Positions 10,180 to 22,309 of a DNA stretch of 64,000 bases are shown here, one piece after another (within the stretch, counting starts at the first letter, position 1; each line of letters starts with the position of its first letter). The notes under the pieces were generated by a model. The model saw only the letters and a list, made by a program, of their open reading frames with translations, was not told where the DNA came from and did not search any database. The stretch lies in contig OY756140.1 of assembly GCA_963576785.1 (NCBI GenBank), forward strand, positions 2,542,001-2,606,000. The letters run 5' to 3'. Source of the stretch: Chlorophyllum brunneum (taxonomy: Eukaryota; Basidiomycota; Agaricomycetes; Agaricales; Agaricaceae). Both the position numbers and the translations under genes were made by a program.

Positions 10180-13100
10180 ATGGCTTCACTCTCCGCCTCT
10201 CGTTCCTTAGCTCCTTCTCATCCCCCTTCTAATCCAACTCAAGCTACCCGTGCACCCCAGCAACAAAAGATTGCACCCGTAGACGTCCCCGCTTTGCAGA
10301 ACGCAAGTAGAATCCTGTATGACCAATTCGCGAAAGATGCACAAATAATTCCAGATCTTGGAGAGGCCCTGACTGCTTGTACGTCTATACATGTCATCAG
10401 ACTACATCCATCTGAAAATATGTAGCGGGAGGTCAAGCTTCGGCTTCTTACAGCGTCTTTCCCGACGACACACGGGTTCCATACCAGAAACGGAGATTCG
10501 TTGCAATACCCGAGGGTCTCTTTCAGTATTATGACAGTAAGATACAGAGGTCATCTCGCACGAATAAGAATCTCAAACTTCCTTCAAGGTGCCAGTGTCA
10601 CGTCTCACATGGGCTTAATGCCAGAAATTGAGCGGGCATGGATTTCTATTGACCATAAGTTATTCCTGTGGGACTACAACGACGGGTGACTTTCCTGTCT
10701 TGATCTGAAAGTTCTCCAACTTATGCATTTCTTCAGACAGGACCTCAGTTCCTTTGTTGAGCAACCAGACGTTATCACATCTGTTACTCTCGTGCGACCC
10801 AAAGCATCGTTGTTCATCGAAGAAATATCCCATCTACTCGTCATATGTACCCCCGTCTCCGTGCTCCTTCTCGGAGTATCAGTAACTTGTGTTCCTGGAC
10901 CCGATAACAGGACCCGCAAAGATATACAGTTCTATGCCACTGACCGTAACGTCCCAACTGACATTGAGATGATATCTGTCGTTGGCACTCAGGATGGGCG
11001 TATCTTTATGGCTGGTGCTCAAGACGGTTGCCTCTATGAGCTGCATTATCAAGAGACAGAATCTTGGTTCGGAAAGAGAGTTCAACTCATCAATCACTCT
11101 GTGGGTGGTGTTCAGAGTCTTCTCCCTCGGTTTGCATCAACAAGTAATGACGGTGAGCATGGTTTCCCGTGTGTCTGAGCTTCGCTGAGGGCGTATTATA
11201 GATAGAATCGTAATGGTCGTGTCAGACCTATCAAGAGATTGCCTTTACACCCTCACAGAGAAGAACACGATATCAATATACAAAACCAGTGGCGACAAGG
11301 CTGTTCAGCACGTTCAATCACTATCAAATACTTACAAATCCGCCCAGGACAAAGCCCCAGGATCTCCCGCACTGACACCACAATCCTTCCAAATCATATC
11401 CCTTCATGTCGTTGAGCCTCAGGAATCTCGGTCAGGTATCCAACTACTCGCGATCACTGTCAATGGTGTTCGGTTGTACTTCGCACCTGCTCCTTCCTAC
11501 GGCTATTCCTATACCCCCACAAACCATAGTGTTCGGCCGTTGCAACTCTCACATATTCGACTACCTCCATCGAATCTCCTCCATCCTGACGAGCAGTCGC
11601 GCTTCCGATCTTCTATCCCATCGTATGGGCAAATGCCCCAAAAGCCAACCCGCGGATTCATCATATCTGCTATCGAAAATGCTTGTTACTGTGATGGTCT
11701 ACTAGTTGCTGCGCAACAAGGCGACTCAGATGGGACAGATTATATTCTCTGCCTGTCACCCGACTTGACGCGCATTGGTTCGCTCGGACAGCTGAATGTA
11801 CCGCAACAAGGACCACCCGGTCAACAACAATATGGTGGTGGATTTGGTGGATATGTCGGGTCTACACCTACGCGACCGCCATTGACAGAAAGTGCATCAC
11901 TGCTCTCGATACCTGGGAGGACGTGGGCATTAGCTGCTGTCCCCAAACATTTGTCAGCCGCACCACAAAATACACCAAGTCCATCAGTGATTAATGAGCT
12001 AGCGAGACAGTTTGGAGAATCGCCTCAGCAGTTCATGCTTTTGACGAACAGTGGATTGTCTATTTTGGGCAAACGTCGGGCCGTAGATTACCTGAAGGCG
12101 GTGCTGGAGGAACTACAAACGGGGAACAGTGTGCAGCCAATAATCGAGTTTAGGGATAGGTATGTGTTATCGTCCTGGTTTTTACTTATTGTTTGAGCGT
12201 CCTATTTTTATCGCAGCTTTGGTCGAGATCAGACCTGTGCTATGTTACTCGCACTTGCCAGTGGCAACACATACCTTGACGGAGAAACATCACCCGATGG
12301 TCCCATTGTTTATGCTAGTCCGGAGATAGCTGCTGTTGCTAAGCAGGCCTTCTACGATTTCGGCGAGCGGCCTATTTGGACGGAGAGAGTCACCTACGGC
12401 ACTGGTGAGCATTCCAGGAGTGCCGTCAGTGATCATCACTGACACTATTATCTGTTGCTTATAATAGCTGATTCCCAAGGCTCTGCCATCTTCAGCGGGC
12501 GCCGTGAAGGCTTCGCGCTCTATTTTGCGCGCTTGGTGCGCCCCATGTGGAAGGCCAAATTGACGAGATTGGGGTATATTCATTGTTCTGACGTTGTTCT
12601 GTGATATATTCTGATCCCGCCCTTAGGTCGCTAGACAAACAGCAGCTGAATGTTCCAGAGCGCACTTTGGTATCGATGCAGAAGAATCTGTTCGCGCTCA
12701 AGGATTTCCTTGATAGGAATCCTCACTTGTTCCATGCCTCTCCTGGTGATTCGACAGTGAACCAGGAGGCACTGAAGGTCAGTTGAATTACCGTCCGCTA
12801 ACCTCACTGTGACTGAGGGGAATTCAGGCTGAGCAACATTCTGTGACCGAGCTCCTCACTCTTCTCACCCGATCCATCGAGGCCCTATCTTTTATTCTTC
12901 TCTTGAATGATTACCAGATCGGAGACCTCATTTCGCAGCAAGTTTTTCCCTCGCAGATCTCCAGAGCTAGATACTGACCCCAATATCAAGATGTGACAAG
13001 GAGACGCAAAAGCTGATTTCTGACCAGACTTTCGAGGACTTGATCACCACGCAGCATGGGATGACCATATCTAGAGCATTAGTAAACGTCGTCATAGACC

Positions 13101-15237
13101 AGCAAATTGGCCAGCAAATCAGCGTAAGATCTCTGGCGCCGGGGCTAGACCCATTCACCTGACAGCTAGATATTCTAGGTTGATACCGTCAGCGAAGTGC
13201 TCCAGCGAAGATGTGGCTCGTTCTGTAGCACTGATGATGTGATGTTATACAAAGTATGTCATCATTCCGGCTGCCGTACTTCATCTGATCTTTCGGTTAT
13301 AGGCTAGAGAAAATATCCGAAAGGCTGTTGAGACAAAGAGCCCGACCGAACGCCAGAATTGGCTTTCTGAATCGCTACGGTAAAGAAATGTGACCCACTA
13401 TCTGTTATGCATCAACATTGACCCGTTGTTCAGGCTATTCACCAAAGGTTCCCGAATCATTGAGTTTGAGAAGTTGCGCGAGATCATTGGGGATTATCAA
13501 CAACTTGATTACGCGAAAGGTTGTCTTACAACATCTTCATTTGGTGCCTCTTCCGTTGATAAAGTCTGTCAGGCGCTATACTTTTACCTTTGACGTGCGC
13601 CCAGGTCTTCGACTCGGATAATACTGGGCTAGAGCACTGGTGTGCGGGGTCACCTTCAAATGACCCTCGACATGAACAAGCTAATCAACGTATGCGATGC
13701 TACGACCTCGTCATGGACTCGCTCTCGGTGTTTGAGGAGAAGTGTGGGGCCAATAAATCCGCGCAGATCTTGCCTGGGCTTGACGATCCCGAAACCGTGC
13801 GCAGCCATGCTTATGAACTTGCTTTCGCAAGTGAAGACGAGATGTTCCATTCGGTGCTTTACGATTGGCTGATCGGCCGCGGTCTTGCCGATGATTTGTT
13901 GGAAGTATGTTTCACAAAAAAATTCGCTGTCTTCTTGTCAGGGACTTAGTTCAGGGTCAATTAGATGCGACCGACCTACCTTGAAGCTCATCTCAAGCGC
14001 GAACCCGTAACTGTGCAGAAATATCAACTTCTTTGGCAGTTTTACGTCAAGAATGGCCAACCTTTACGTGCCGGTGAGATACTGGGTGCTCTGGCCGACT
14101 CCAATCAGTAAGTGTAATCTTCCGCAGCCCACCCATGGATGAGCCAACCCCTTTACCTGTGTGTTTTTTCTAGATTCGACCTCGACTTGAGTTCACGCTT
14201 GGAGTACTTGACCCTTGCAGTCGCAAATGCAAAGTCTCATCCAATTTCAGCGGGTAGCCGTCACGAGACTGCTATCCAGTTCCTGACGGATTTGGAAGAA
14301 AAATTGGACGTTGCTCAGGTCCAGTTGGAGATATATAACACGCTCCTTCCGCACGTCAATGACGCTCCCGAAGTCGAACAAAAGGTCCGAGCCCTCTCGA
14401 AACAGCTTATGAACATGACCGAGGTTAGCTCGCCATTGATTAAATATTGTGGTACCCATCATATTGACCAAGAATGTCTAGCTGTATCAAGGGTATGCAG
14501 TTGCATTCCAGCTACCGGCTCTTCAGCTCCTCTGTCTCCATGTGTCAGAGCATCGGGACGAGAGTGTGGTTAGGCCTATCTGGAACCAAATCTTCGACGA
14601 AAGTGGGTCGCCGGCCCTTCCGGCTCTCCATCATTCTCACAGATTAAACATCTAGTCCTCAATGAGAATCTGGAAACAACCGCGACGGCTGACTTGATCC
14701 AATCACGGATAGTTCCTCTTGGACAAAGATTCCATCCGTCGACGAGCGCATTCCCACTACGTACGTTGATTAATGCGACCCGAGGTTTTCTGCGCTCATG
14801 CCTCTCCAGGGCATATTGCTACACTCCTTGTGCGCTTCATGTTAGCGCACAAGAACGAATTACCTTACGGTTGGGCCCCTGGGATATTAACTCAATGCGG
14901 GGTACCCTTTACTGAAACTTGGGACGTGCTTCACGAGATGTACGAGTCTCAGGTATGTCCTTGACGACCTTTGCTATCCCCTTGCCTGAGAATTGGGCAG
15001 GTTCCACCATTCAATGACCAGGACAATGTACAAGCAATCTCGTCTGATATTGCTGTTCTTCTGAACGACTGGCTTGAAGAGGCTTTACGACCACAATCCT
15101 CAGTCTCTACCGGAGAATTCCCTGTCGGAAGGATTGATTCTACGATTGAACATTACCTTTCCGAGTTGGAGCCCAGTCGATCGGGGACGAAGAAGGTCTA
15201 CGAAAGTATCAAACACCAACTACGACGAAACTGGTAG
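10180..15237 (+). CDS. NUP155: Inner-ring nucleoporin NUP155/NUP170
   Basis: Scaffold nucleoporin of the inner ring: N-terminal beta-propeller plus alpha-solenoid. Exons: 10180-10378, 10426-10536, 10589-10685, 10737-11152, 11202-12159, 12217-12404, 12468-12573, 12627-12777, 12828-12937, 12991-13123, 13179-13253, 13303-13379, 13434-13519, 13573-13904, 13965-14107, 14174-14423, 14482-14601, 14643-14760, 14810-14952, 15001-15237; 1349 aa. Family blocks seen: YQKRRFVAIPEGLFQYYD, IERAWISIDHKLFLWDY, RDCLYTLTEKNTISIYK, and solenoid pieces CGSFCSTDDVMLYKA and LLPLTCAQVFDSDNTG. The intron at 12938-12990 is GC-AG (GCAAGT donor). At the 14602-14642 junction the canonical sites do not keep frame, so this boundary is non-canonical or a one-base sequence error. 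Confidence 0.92.
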
Positions 15238-15408
15238 CGAACCCTGTCTATGGACTGCGTCGCTTTCTATCTTCACTTCATCCTCGACTTTCTACTTCTC
15301 TTGGTTGTTGACGTGTACCATGTATCACATTTATCACAATGCTATTGACATCGTGCATGTCCTTATAATACTCAGGAAGCCCGAACACCGAGGATAAATA
15401 ACTAACAG

Positions 15409-16421
15409 CTATGCCACTTCCACAATGGCATCCTCAGCGCGGAGGAGAAGGCGCTGTGTAGCGGACTGTGTTAGCCGATAGACTTTGAGAAGGGCCCTAA
15501 AGATAGAAGTTTATCAATGCATACTCCATAAGAATATGTGATAGATAGAACAAACCTGAGGGCACCCATAACTAGAAGGGCAACAACAATCAAAGCCGCG
15601 AGATCTCTGGAGCTATCACGACGGTTTCGGTTGCCCCTATAACGAGCTAGCCACTGAACTGGAACTAGATATCCCACAGATAGTAACATGTGGACAAGAG
15701 AACCCGCGCCGACAAGCGGCAATCCCAAGAGAAATCGTTTGATGAACCGCTTGAGAAAACCTGGGTTTGATGGTGGACGGGGGGGGCGACTAGCTTGGCG
15801 GCCCCGAGGGCTACCTCTGCCTGAAGGAGTAGTGTTGTCCAGAAGGCCATCAATTCCACCTTCCTGCAAAATGCGGAGAGCCGCCACAACTAGGTCCTGC
15901 GCCACCTCGAGGGGTGAAACGTAGAAAAATGACCATGAGTAGTAGGATGATGTTGTTGGCTCTTCAAAGGCAGCCATGAAATAAGTTGTTATGTAGGAAG
16001 CCAGCATGACGATAATGGTAAAGAAGAAGCCAGATAGGCCTCCTACAAGCACTGTCATAAGTCAGTTAGAGTAGATGAACCATGCAGGAAGGTTGAGGTA
16101 CCAGGGTTCGAAGCCAATCCAACCATACGGGTGCGGGCAAATCGATAGTTGTAGTGGCACTGAGGACATGAGAAAAAGGCGCTTGTTGATGCAGATGTAT
16201 TTCTCCATCTTTGAAGACATTTTATATGGACATACTTCACCAATTTGTCAGAAGATAGGTATGGCGTTATATTATGTGCTACGAAAACATACGCTAATTG
16301 AACCCCTGCATAGGCAAGGACGGATGAGCCTGCCTAGCTCGACTTGAGCCTCAGGACCATCAAGGCATATACGACATTGCTTTTCTTCCAGAGGGTTGTC
16401 GTTGCTAGCGGTGTCTGACAT
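15409..16421 (-). CDS. RINGv (MARCH-type) membrane E3 ubiquitin ligase
   Basis: Exons complement(16293-16421, 16102-16234, 15556-16051, 15409-15496), 281 aa. The RING-CH finger is complete near the N-terminus: CRIC, then CLC, then HIKC, then CPQC. The exon boundary falls inside the finger (GSIS|YVHIKCLQRW). Hydrophobic helices follow: one after VLVGGLSGFFFT, one after RFLLGLPLVGAGSLVHMLL, and one at LAALIVVALLVMGAL. A cytosolic catalytic head with several membrane spans fits MARCH/Ssm4-like ligases that ubiquitinate membrane proteins. Substrate and membrane are unknown. Tail-to-tail with NUP155 and head-to-head with the mitochondrial carrier (190 nt). Confidence 0.9.
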
Positions 16422-16611
16422 ACAGCCGTCGAGAGTGGGTATAACGGCGAGTGACGAGTTGGCTGATGAATTAGCTCGCCGTCCACGTGTTTGATCGAGA
16501 TCAGCGGGCCGAACTCCATTCTACTGCCTAGGATCAACTTTTGAATTCCATCGGCTGCTCTTGCTTTGGAACTTGTGCTCATTCTTCTGTGGCCTCCTCG
16601 AGACCCATTCT
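16422..16611. promoter_or_regulatory. Bidirectional RINGv/carrier promoter with CACGTG box
   Basis: 190 nt between divergent start codons. CACGTG is at 16484-16489, about 65 nt from the RINGv start. Open frames crossing it lack an ATG compatible with either gene. Confidence 0.4.
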
Positions 16612-18242
16612 ATGGGTGAGAATGCACAGCTGGGTCATATTAGAATCGTTGGAGCCTTCGCTGGCCTTGGAAGCGGTATGCCCCTCGATCATTCGACCTC
16701 ATTCGTTTTCTGAAGCGCCTTCCGGTTGCAGGTCTGACCAAGGTTAACCCTACCCAGCTCCCGAATAATATCAGCTGACAACACTTCCAGGTTGCGGTTG
16801 GGCATGGGTGAGCACACTCTGAAGGTCGCGTACACTCTCACAGTACGCATCCAGCCGCTGACTCTTACCTCAGGTGACAAGGAATTTGAATTCTAAGGAA
16901 ACTATCTATCAGGTTCGACACTGTAAAAACTCGTATGCAGTGTTCACCCCCGGGAACATATCGCGGAGCTCTCGACGTCCTCACCAAGATTGTTCGGAAC
17001 GAGGTAAATCAATATTTCCTGTACATCCCGTGCATCTCCTTTAATCTCAATTCAACCCCTTGGTTATCCTTTAGGGTTTATTTGCACTTTACAAAGGAGC
17101 CACGCCCCCGGCAGTTGGTTGGGCTGCCATTGATTCGGTTCTCCTCGGGTCTCTTCACAATTATCGATTATACCTTCTCCGACATGGCATGACTGAATCA
17201 CATCCCGTAACTGGGCGTCCGCGCTTGACTCTCTTAGGGCACGGCATCGCTGGGCTTTTTGCAGGTTTCACCAGGTCTGTGAATTGTGGCGCGCTGGCCG
17301 CACGTCGTTAATTTTCAATGTATATCCTGTCATAACAGCGCGGTAATTGCCACTCCCGTTGAATTACTTAAAGGTGTGTTTTTTTGTCCAGTTTTTGTAT
17401 CTGCTCACATTTATTAAATACCCATTTGGTAGTCAAGCTCCAGCTGCAGTCCCAAAAGGCAGTTAGGGATCGGCAATTCAAAGGCCCCATTGACTGTGCG
17501 CGGCAGATCATTCGCATGCAAGGTATCCTCGGCATGTGGTCAGGGTTCACAGGCAGCCTCGCCTTCAGAGCTAATTTTTTTTGGATGTTCTTCTCGGTCG
17601 AGGTGCCTTCATATTTCAGCGAAGTCACCGGCACACTGCACTAACCCAGAAATCTCAAAGACCTTGATGCGTGGCTTTTCTCATTTAGAAGGATCCCCAT
17701 ATGCAGTGAGTAGCAAAATGCACCCCAAACTCAGCCCCTCACTTCCCTCGTGCCGATCTTGTCATATGACAGATGTCGACTGGTACAGCAAACTTCCTGT
17801 CCGGAGGTTTTGCATCTTTCGTGTACTGGGGGATGGCCATCCCCGCCGACAATGTTAAGAAGTAAGCCATGTCTTCCCCAAAGTTTTAGAGAGGCATATC
17901 TTATAAAACCTATACCTACTGTTTCCCTCAGCCGAATGATGGCATATCCGTATCCCAGACTCTATCCCAACCCCTCCAATGTTCTAGACTATACCTTCAC
18001 ACGGCCATCATTCGCTACAGTGGTGCGCCAGACGTATACGGTTGAGGGTTTTGTTGGGTTCTTTCGTGGTCTGACTCCTACTATTCTACGCGCATTCCCC
18101 GTCAACGCATCCGCTCTTTTTGTTTACGAGGGGGTGATGAGACTTTTGGGTGCCGAAGAGGTAAGAGTGTTATTTTGTATTCCGCTCACCGCTCTGATTG
18201 TTAAATACCTTCTAAATTCACATTTTATAGACACGTCATTGA
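16612..18242 (+). CDS. Mitochondrial carrier family (SLC25) protein
   Basis: Inner-membrane solute carrier of about 320 aa. Exons 16612-16675, 16732-16742 (11 nt), 16791-16807 (17 nt), 16913-17003, 17075-17274, 17339-17373, 17433-17602, 17661-17705, 17773-17861, 17932-18160, 18231-18242. Three tandem repeats each carry the carrier signature: VGHGFDTVKTRMQ (Pro of the motif replaced by Gly), TPVELLKVKLQLQ, and IPADNVKNRMMA. Matrix-helix glycines are kept in GLFALYKGATPP, GMWSGFTGSLAFR and GFFRGLTPTILRAFPVNA. The small exons were required to keep frame between IVGAFAGLGSGLTK and VAVGHGFDTVK. The substrate cannot be assigned from sequence; the amino-acid/acylcarnitine branches are the closest guess. 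Ends with a 12-nt exon coding TRH-stop. Confidence 0.88.
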
Positions 18243-18745
18243 AAGGATCTCAGCGAAGATATCATTGTTCACATCTATGCATATCCAATCTTGGGACCTA
18301 CACCTGCGTCCCGTCCCGCCGCAGTGACGATGGAGGTGATTTAGACAAGGAAAACGGGCTTTTGACATCCTTCTAAGACCCATTTTTTACTTATTCGTCC
18401 CTGATGTAGCCTCACGACGTAGTTGGGAACCGCACTGTACGCCAATGACCCGTCTGATGACATTTTGTTGACTTTAACCCGTTTTGGAGCAACGGCTACC
18501 AAATGGGGACACGAAACGAACACATGCACCCACTGAATTTGCAACTGCCTCAAACTTTCCATTCCTGATCCAATAACAGACGACTGGTGGAGATTACAGT
18601 GGATACTAGCACAATTACAAACACGCGGTGTCAGGGCATTATAGTGAGGGATGAGCAGTAGGCAGAGATAGGAACTCGAACACAAGATTAGACAGTTGCG
18701 GATTATAGATCGTCATTTGGGTGCTGGTCTGCATGACCGTTAGTC
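18243..18745. other. Intergenic between convergent genes
   Basis: About 500 nt between the carrier and REX4-like 3' ends. No feature recognised; probably two 3' UTRs. Confidence 0.4.
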
Positions 18746-19677
18746 CTAAGTGTAACACCTGGAGAAGGTGCTCGGCGGAAGGATACAGGGCCAATTGCCC
18801 TTCTCAATGGCAGCTTCCCACGGCCCGTTATAAGACCGATAGAGGTCCATCGCTGCCCTTGCATTCTCCACCTATGTCAGCCTAGTCAGAACTCGGGTAA
18901 GACGACGAGCCAAAGAAGCATGTACAGGGTGTATATGGCTTCCAGCCTGTTGTATCTCGCGAGCCATTAGGTTCCACATCAGAGTGGGCAGTCCAACCAT
19001 TTGCTGTGCCTTCAGACCATTGCGGAATGGCTGGCATGAAATACACGTCAGGCGCCACTTCGGATAGCGGAAGCTAACACGAGGCTTACCATATACAAAG
19101 CAGCATCCCGCGTATCCACGGCAGGGTGGGGTATACCAAGCACTGGAAATCGTCAGGGGTCACTGTACGGCAACGAAAGTCCACCGCCACACGGACCTGA
19201 GAGATCATTCCACAGGGAGTGCCCAACCAAAACCCTTCCTTTTATCAATTCAGCAACCCTTTGCTGAACTACGTTAAAAGGCAGGGCTTCCGCTATAGCA
19301 GCCACGTTAGCTTGATGCCTCCCGTTGGTAAGCGACAGAGGACGTGCCGGAGCTCAGGTGTTGCTCATTAATCCCTGTAGTCGAGGTTCTATAATCTGTC
19401 ACTTCCTGTCGAGCAGAGTGAAAGTCTGCCTAAAGATAGACCAAGTTGAAAGGAACTTTCGTACGTGGGTACCGGGCGAGACGAATGATTCAAACTGAAT
19501 ATTGCCGAACCAGGATACTACAGCAACCCGACTATGAGGAGAAAATATGAGCTCAAAGGTGGCGACGGTGTTAGCAGAAAAGGTGACGTCTTACGCGAGC
19601 ATTGAAGTAGTGCCTCCTGGACCGACACCGACGCACAGACACGAGAGGGCAACGTAGTCACGTTCGGTACGAGGCAT
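18746..19677 (-). CDS. REX4/ISG20-fold protein with degenerate DEDDh active site
   Basis: Exons complement(19595-19677, 19465-19531, 19348-19405, 19197-19292, 19090-19142, 18926-19030, 18746-18871) join to an intact 195-aa frame. The fold of REX4-family RNA exonucleases is clear in order: RDYVALSCLCVGVGPGG, MLARVAVVSWFGNI, EVTDYRTSTTGI, QQRVAELIKGRVLVGHSLWN, DTRDAALYMPFRNG, ENARAAMDLYRSYNGPW. The first catalytic pair (Asp and Glu of the usual ALDCEMVG) is Ser and Leu here. The final Asp of VEDARA is Asn. Only the middle Asp (SLWNDLS) and a His (SHIHP) remain. Nuclease activity is therefore unlikely. One intron (19293-19347) must be GC-AG. A pseudogene is possible, but seven exons keep frame and conserved core. 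Start at 19677 is the least certain part. Confidence 0.75.
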
Positions 19678-22309
19678 AGCAGGGACGCGGCCAGAGGGAG
19701 CAGAAGCGTTTGGACGGCAGCACGACGCAGAAAAATGAGTGGAGCGGGGAGGCCAATAGCAGACATGAACTCACCATGGCGTTTTTAACCATGGCCGCAA
19801 GTTCGAGAGGCGAAGAAGACGGCAGCAGAGGCCAATCTGACACCAGGTTATCGAGATCCCGCGTTGTATTCTTTACTGTACAGTGACAGTATCGTTGAAA
19901 GAACTGGGGTAAGAAAGATGCGTCAAAATGGCAAATATCATACGAAAAAGGATGATGCGATGCGAGCTAAAGGAGTGGGACAACGATCGAGAAATAAAAG
20001 TTGGACATCCTTTCAAAGGTCTGATGCCGTTATGAGGATATTGACGTAGAGCGAATGATATACTATGACGGGCATGTGGTGCAGCTACATAAATCGCCGG
20101 AGGCCAAGCTGCAGCTGCCATCGTAATAGGAAACAAGAAACAACTAAACTGGAGAATGCCTTATCGTAATTGAATTTCCTGGGAGTTTATCGGGGGGTAC
20201 CTTTGGAATTTCGGAGTGCGTGCTTGAAAAGTGCAAGTGTCCCAGATTGCCGCACGCAGAAGGGGCCAGATGGGAGAACAGAAGGTCTTGATCTGCGGGA
20301 AGACGTCCGGCGCAATCGTGTGTGGTAGAAGCACGTTTGGCCAGGTTCGCAGCGATACGGTACAGGAGCCGAGTCGAACTCAGCACAAGAACAGAGCCTC
20401 TTAACTAATCAACGCTCGGGGATACCATTGGAGTAGGTACTGGGTTCGGGAATGGGATCGGAAACAGAAAGAGATCAAAGATGCAGTCCAAGAGTTGACC
20501 CATCATGGATCTCGAGACGCCAATGGTAGATCAGATAATGTAACATGGACGTACAAAATGGACACCTGCGGGCCAGAAGGAATCTGACAAATATTTCAAT
20601 CTAGATGAAGGGTTGGGTAAATCACGATGGGAGCGGGCGGCTGTTGGCGGGTTGTCATTCACAATCCGTAGTCTTTTAGGCAAAGAACATGAAGTAGCAG
20701 AGGGAGGCCATTCAGGTGTCATATTGAAAAACAAATACGCCTTCTTTCTCTGGTCACGGTAGCAATTACGGTACGTATTGGTCCTGGCCACTAGCACCTC
20801 TCGCTTGTGTATATCTCGTATGGCGAACGACCCGTCCCGATGATTCAGTGAATCTGGTGCTCTCATTGTTTTTTTCTGCGTCGGGAAATCCGCCGCTCTG
20901 AGTACCGACTAAATGAAGCTTCGGATGGAAGCCACTGCCAGCGTCAAGAAGGAAGTAGGCCTAGCTAACGCAGATCGGTCACTCCTGACTCGCAAAATCC
21001 AAAGTTCTGACCCAATAAATCCAGAGGTCACTTGGCCCATTCCGGTTTCAGCGGCGATGCCTGGCATTCGAAAAAGATTGAATCGGTGTCGTAAGAACAC
21101 TGCATCTCCGCCGCGCATGTTCCCGGCCATCAGAGGTCTACCAATCTGGAGTGGCGGGGCGAAGAGGGTTTAAAACTAGTGGTTTGAATGGGGGCAATAC
21201 GTAGGGGAAAAGAGCACAAAATTAGCGATTACCATTTTGACAGGACGGCTTTTCGGGTGGGCTGTCACGGAGGTGGGAGTTCTGTCCTACGAGCACGTTC
21301 GCTAAGGCTCTGGTGGCGGAAAACTACTCATGAGCGTCCCAGACTGACTACGGCTCCAAGGAGCTGTGTCGGTCCATTCAGCCACAAGGTCCATTGTGGT
21401 GTGTCACTCCAAGTGTAATCCCTTATCTCTCGGGATAGTCAAATACAACTCAAAGCAAACCTTATTTGAGTCTAACCCTTAGCTAATAGTGCCTGAATCC
21501 AATCTATTGGTCGCCAATTCGCTCTCAGTCGTGTGCTATGTTTGCCAATTGTTCCTCCCGAAAGTAAGGATTCTGTGTGTCCCGACCGGATCATCTCCAT
21601 CTCAACGTCCGTAGTGTGGCATCCGAGCAGTTACGGGCTATGCGCAATTGAGGCGATGAGGATATCAGGTTCTGCGCAGTATCGAAGCTTCGCGTGCTTG
21701 CGCTCGAAACCAATCCGATTGTTATTTAGGTATATCTACCCATTGGTATAGGGCTTCGAGCTGGGGGGGGGGGGGGGGTTGGCCGGCGTCATTGTTCAGC
21801 TCTTGAGCGCTTGAGCCACTGGTATGTATACGGATTGCGTGATTAAGTTCTTTGGCACCATTAGTTTAGCTTTTCTTGCATTATGCGACGCACTCAAGGC
21901 TTCCGATAAAATTACCTGGATTTCGGAGCCAAGCTCAACATTATGCATATCATTGCTTGCCCCAAAGGAGTTATTGTGTTGATTCAGCTTAGAGCTACCA
22001 TCTAGTTGGGCTGGGATCTCCGTTTGCCGAACTTGCAGTTCGGCACTTTCTGCGACAAGGTATAAAGAAAAAAAAAGCGCCACAATGCTGTGAATTCACA
22101 CAGGTCATTCATGAAATCTCAATTTGCGATTCCAATACCGATTTTTAACACTTCGCATGGACCCCGCCCGAAATCGATTACTATACGTAGAGGAGGGCCT
22201 CCCTTGGCGTGTCATATGAGCACGCGTAGTGCCGTAGGTATTTACATTGTAAGAGGGGAGTTCAACTACTCTATTGTATCCGAATCATCTCGATCCCCGG
22301 CACGCTGGT
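19678..22309. other. Gene-poor interval, 2.6 kb
   Basis: The largest stretch without a supported gene. Minus-strand frames at 20531-20866 (111 codons) and 20909-21130 (73 codons) start with ATG but show no family motif. Others lack an ATG. A run of 16 G lies at 21763-21778. No long terminal repeats, transposase motifs or tRNA cloverleaf could be confirmed by eye. It may hold decayed sequence or non-coding RNA. Confidence 0.4.
21763..21778 (+). repeat. Poly-G tract (16 nt)
   Basis: Uninterrupted run of 16 G in intergenic sequence. Such tracts are prone to length change and sequencing error and can form G-quadruplex structures. Confidence 0.9.

Noticed and set aside
20340..20400. tRNA-like TTCGACT segment on the minus strand
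   Set aside because: T-arm pairing fails at the required stem positions and no D or anticodon arm could be matched.
20531..20866. 111-codon minus-strand ORF
   Set aside because: No family motif, no supporting splice chain or neighbour context; may be chance.
20909..21130. 73-codon minus-strand ORF with an ATG start
   Set aside because: Short, no recognisable domain, overlapped by an equally long plus-strand frame.
21796..22083. 95-codon minus-strand ORF
   Set aside because: No ATG near its start and no recognised motif.
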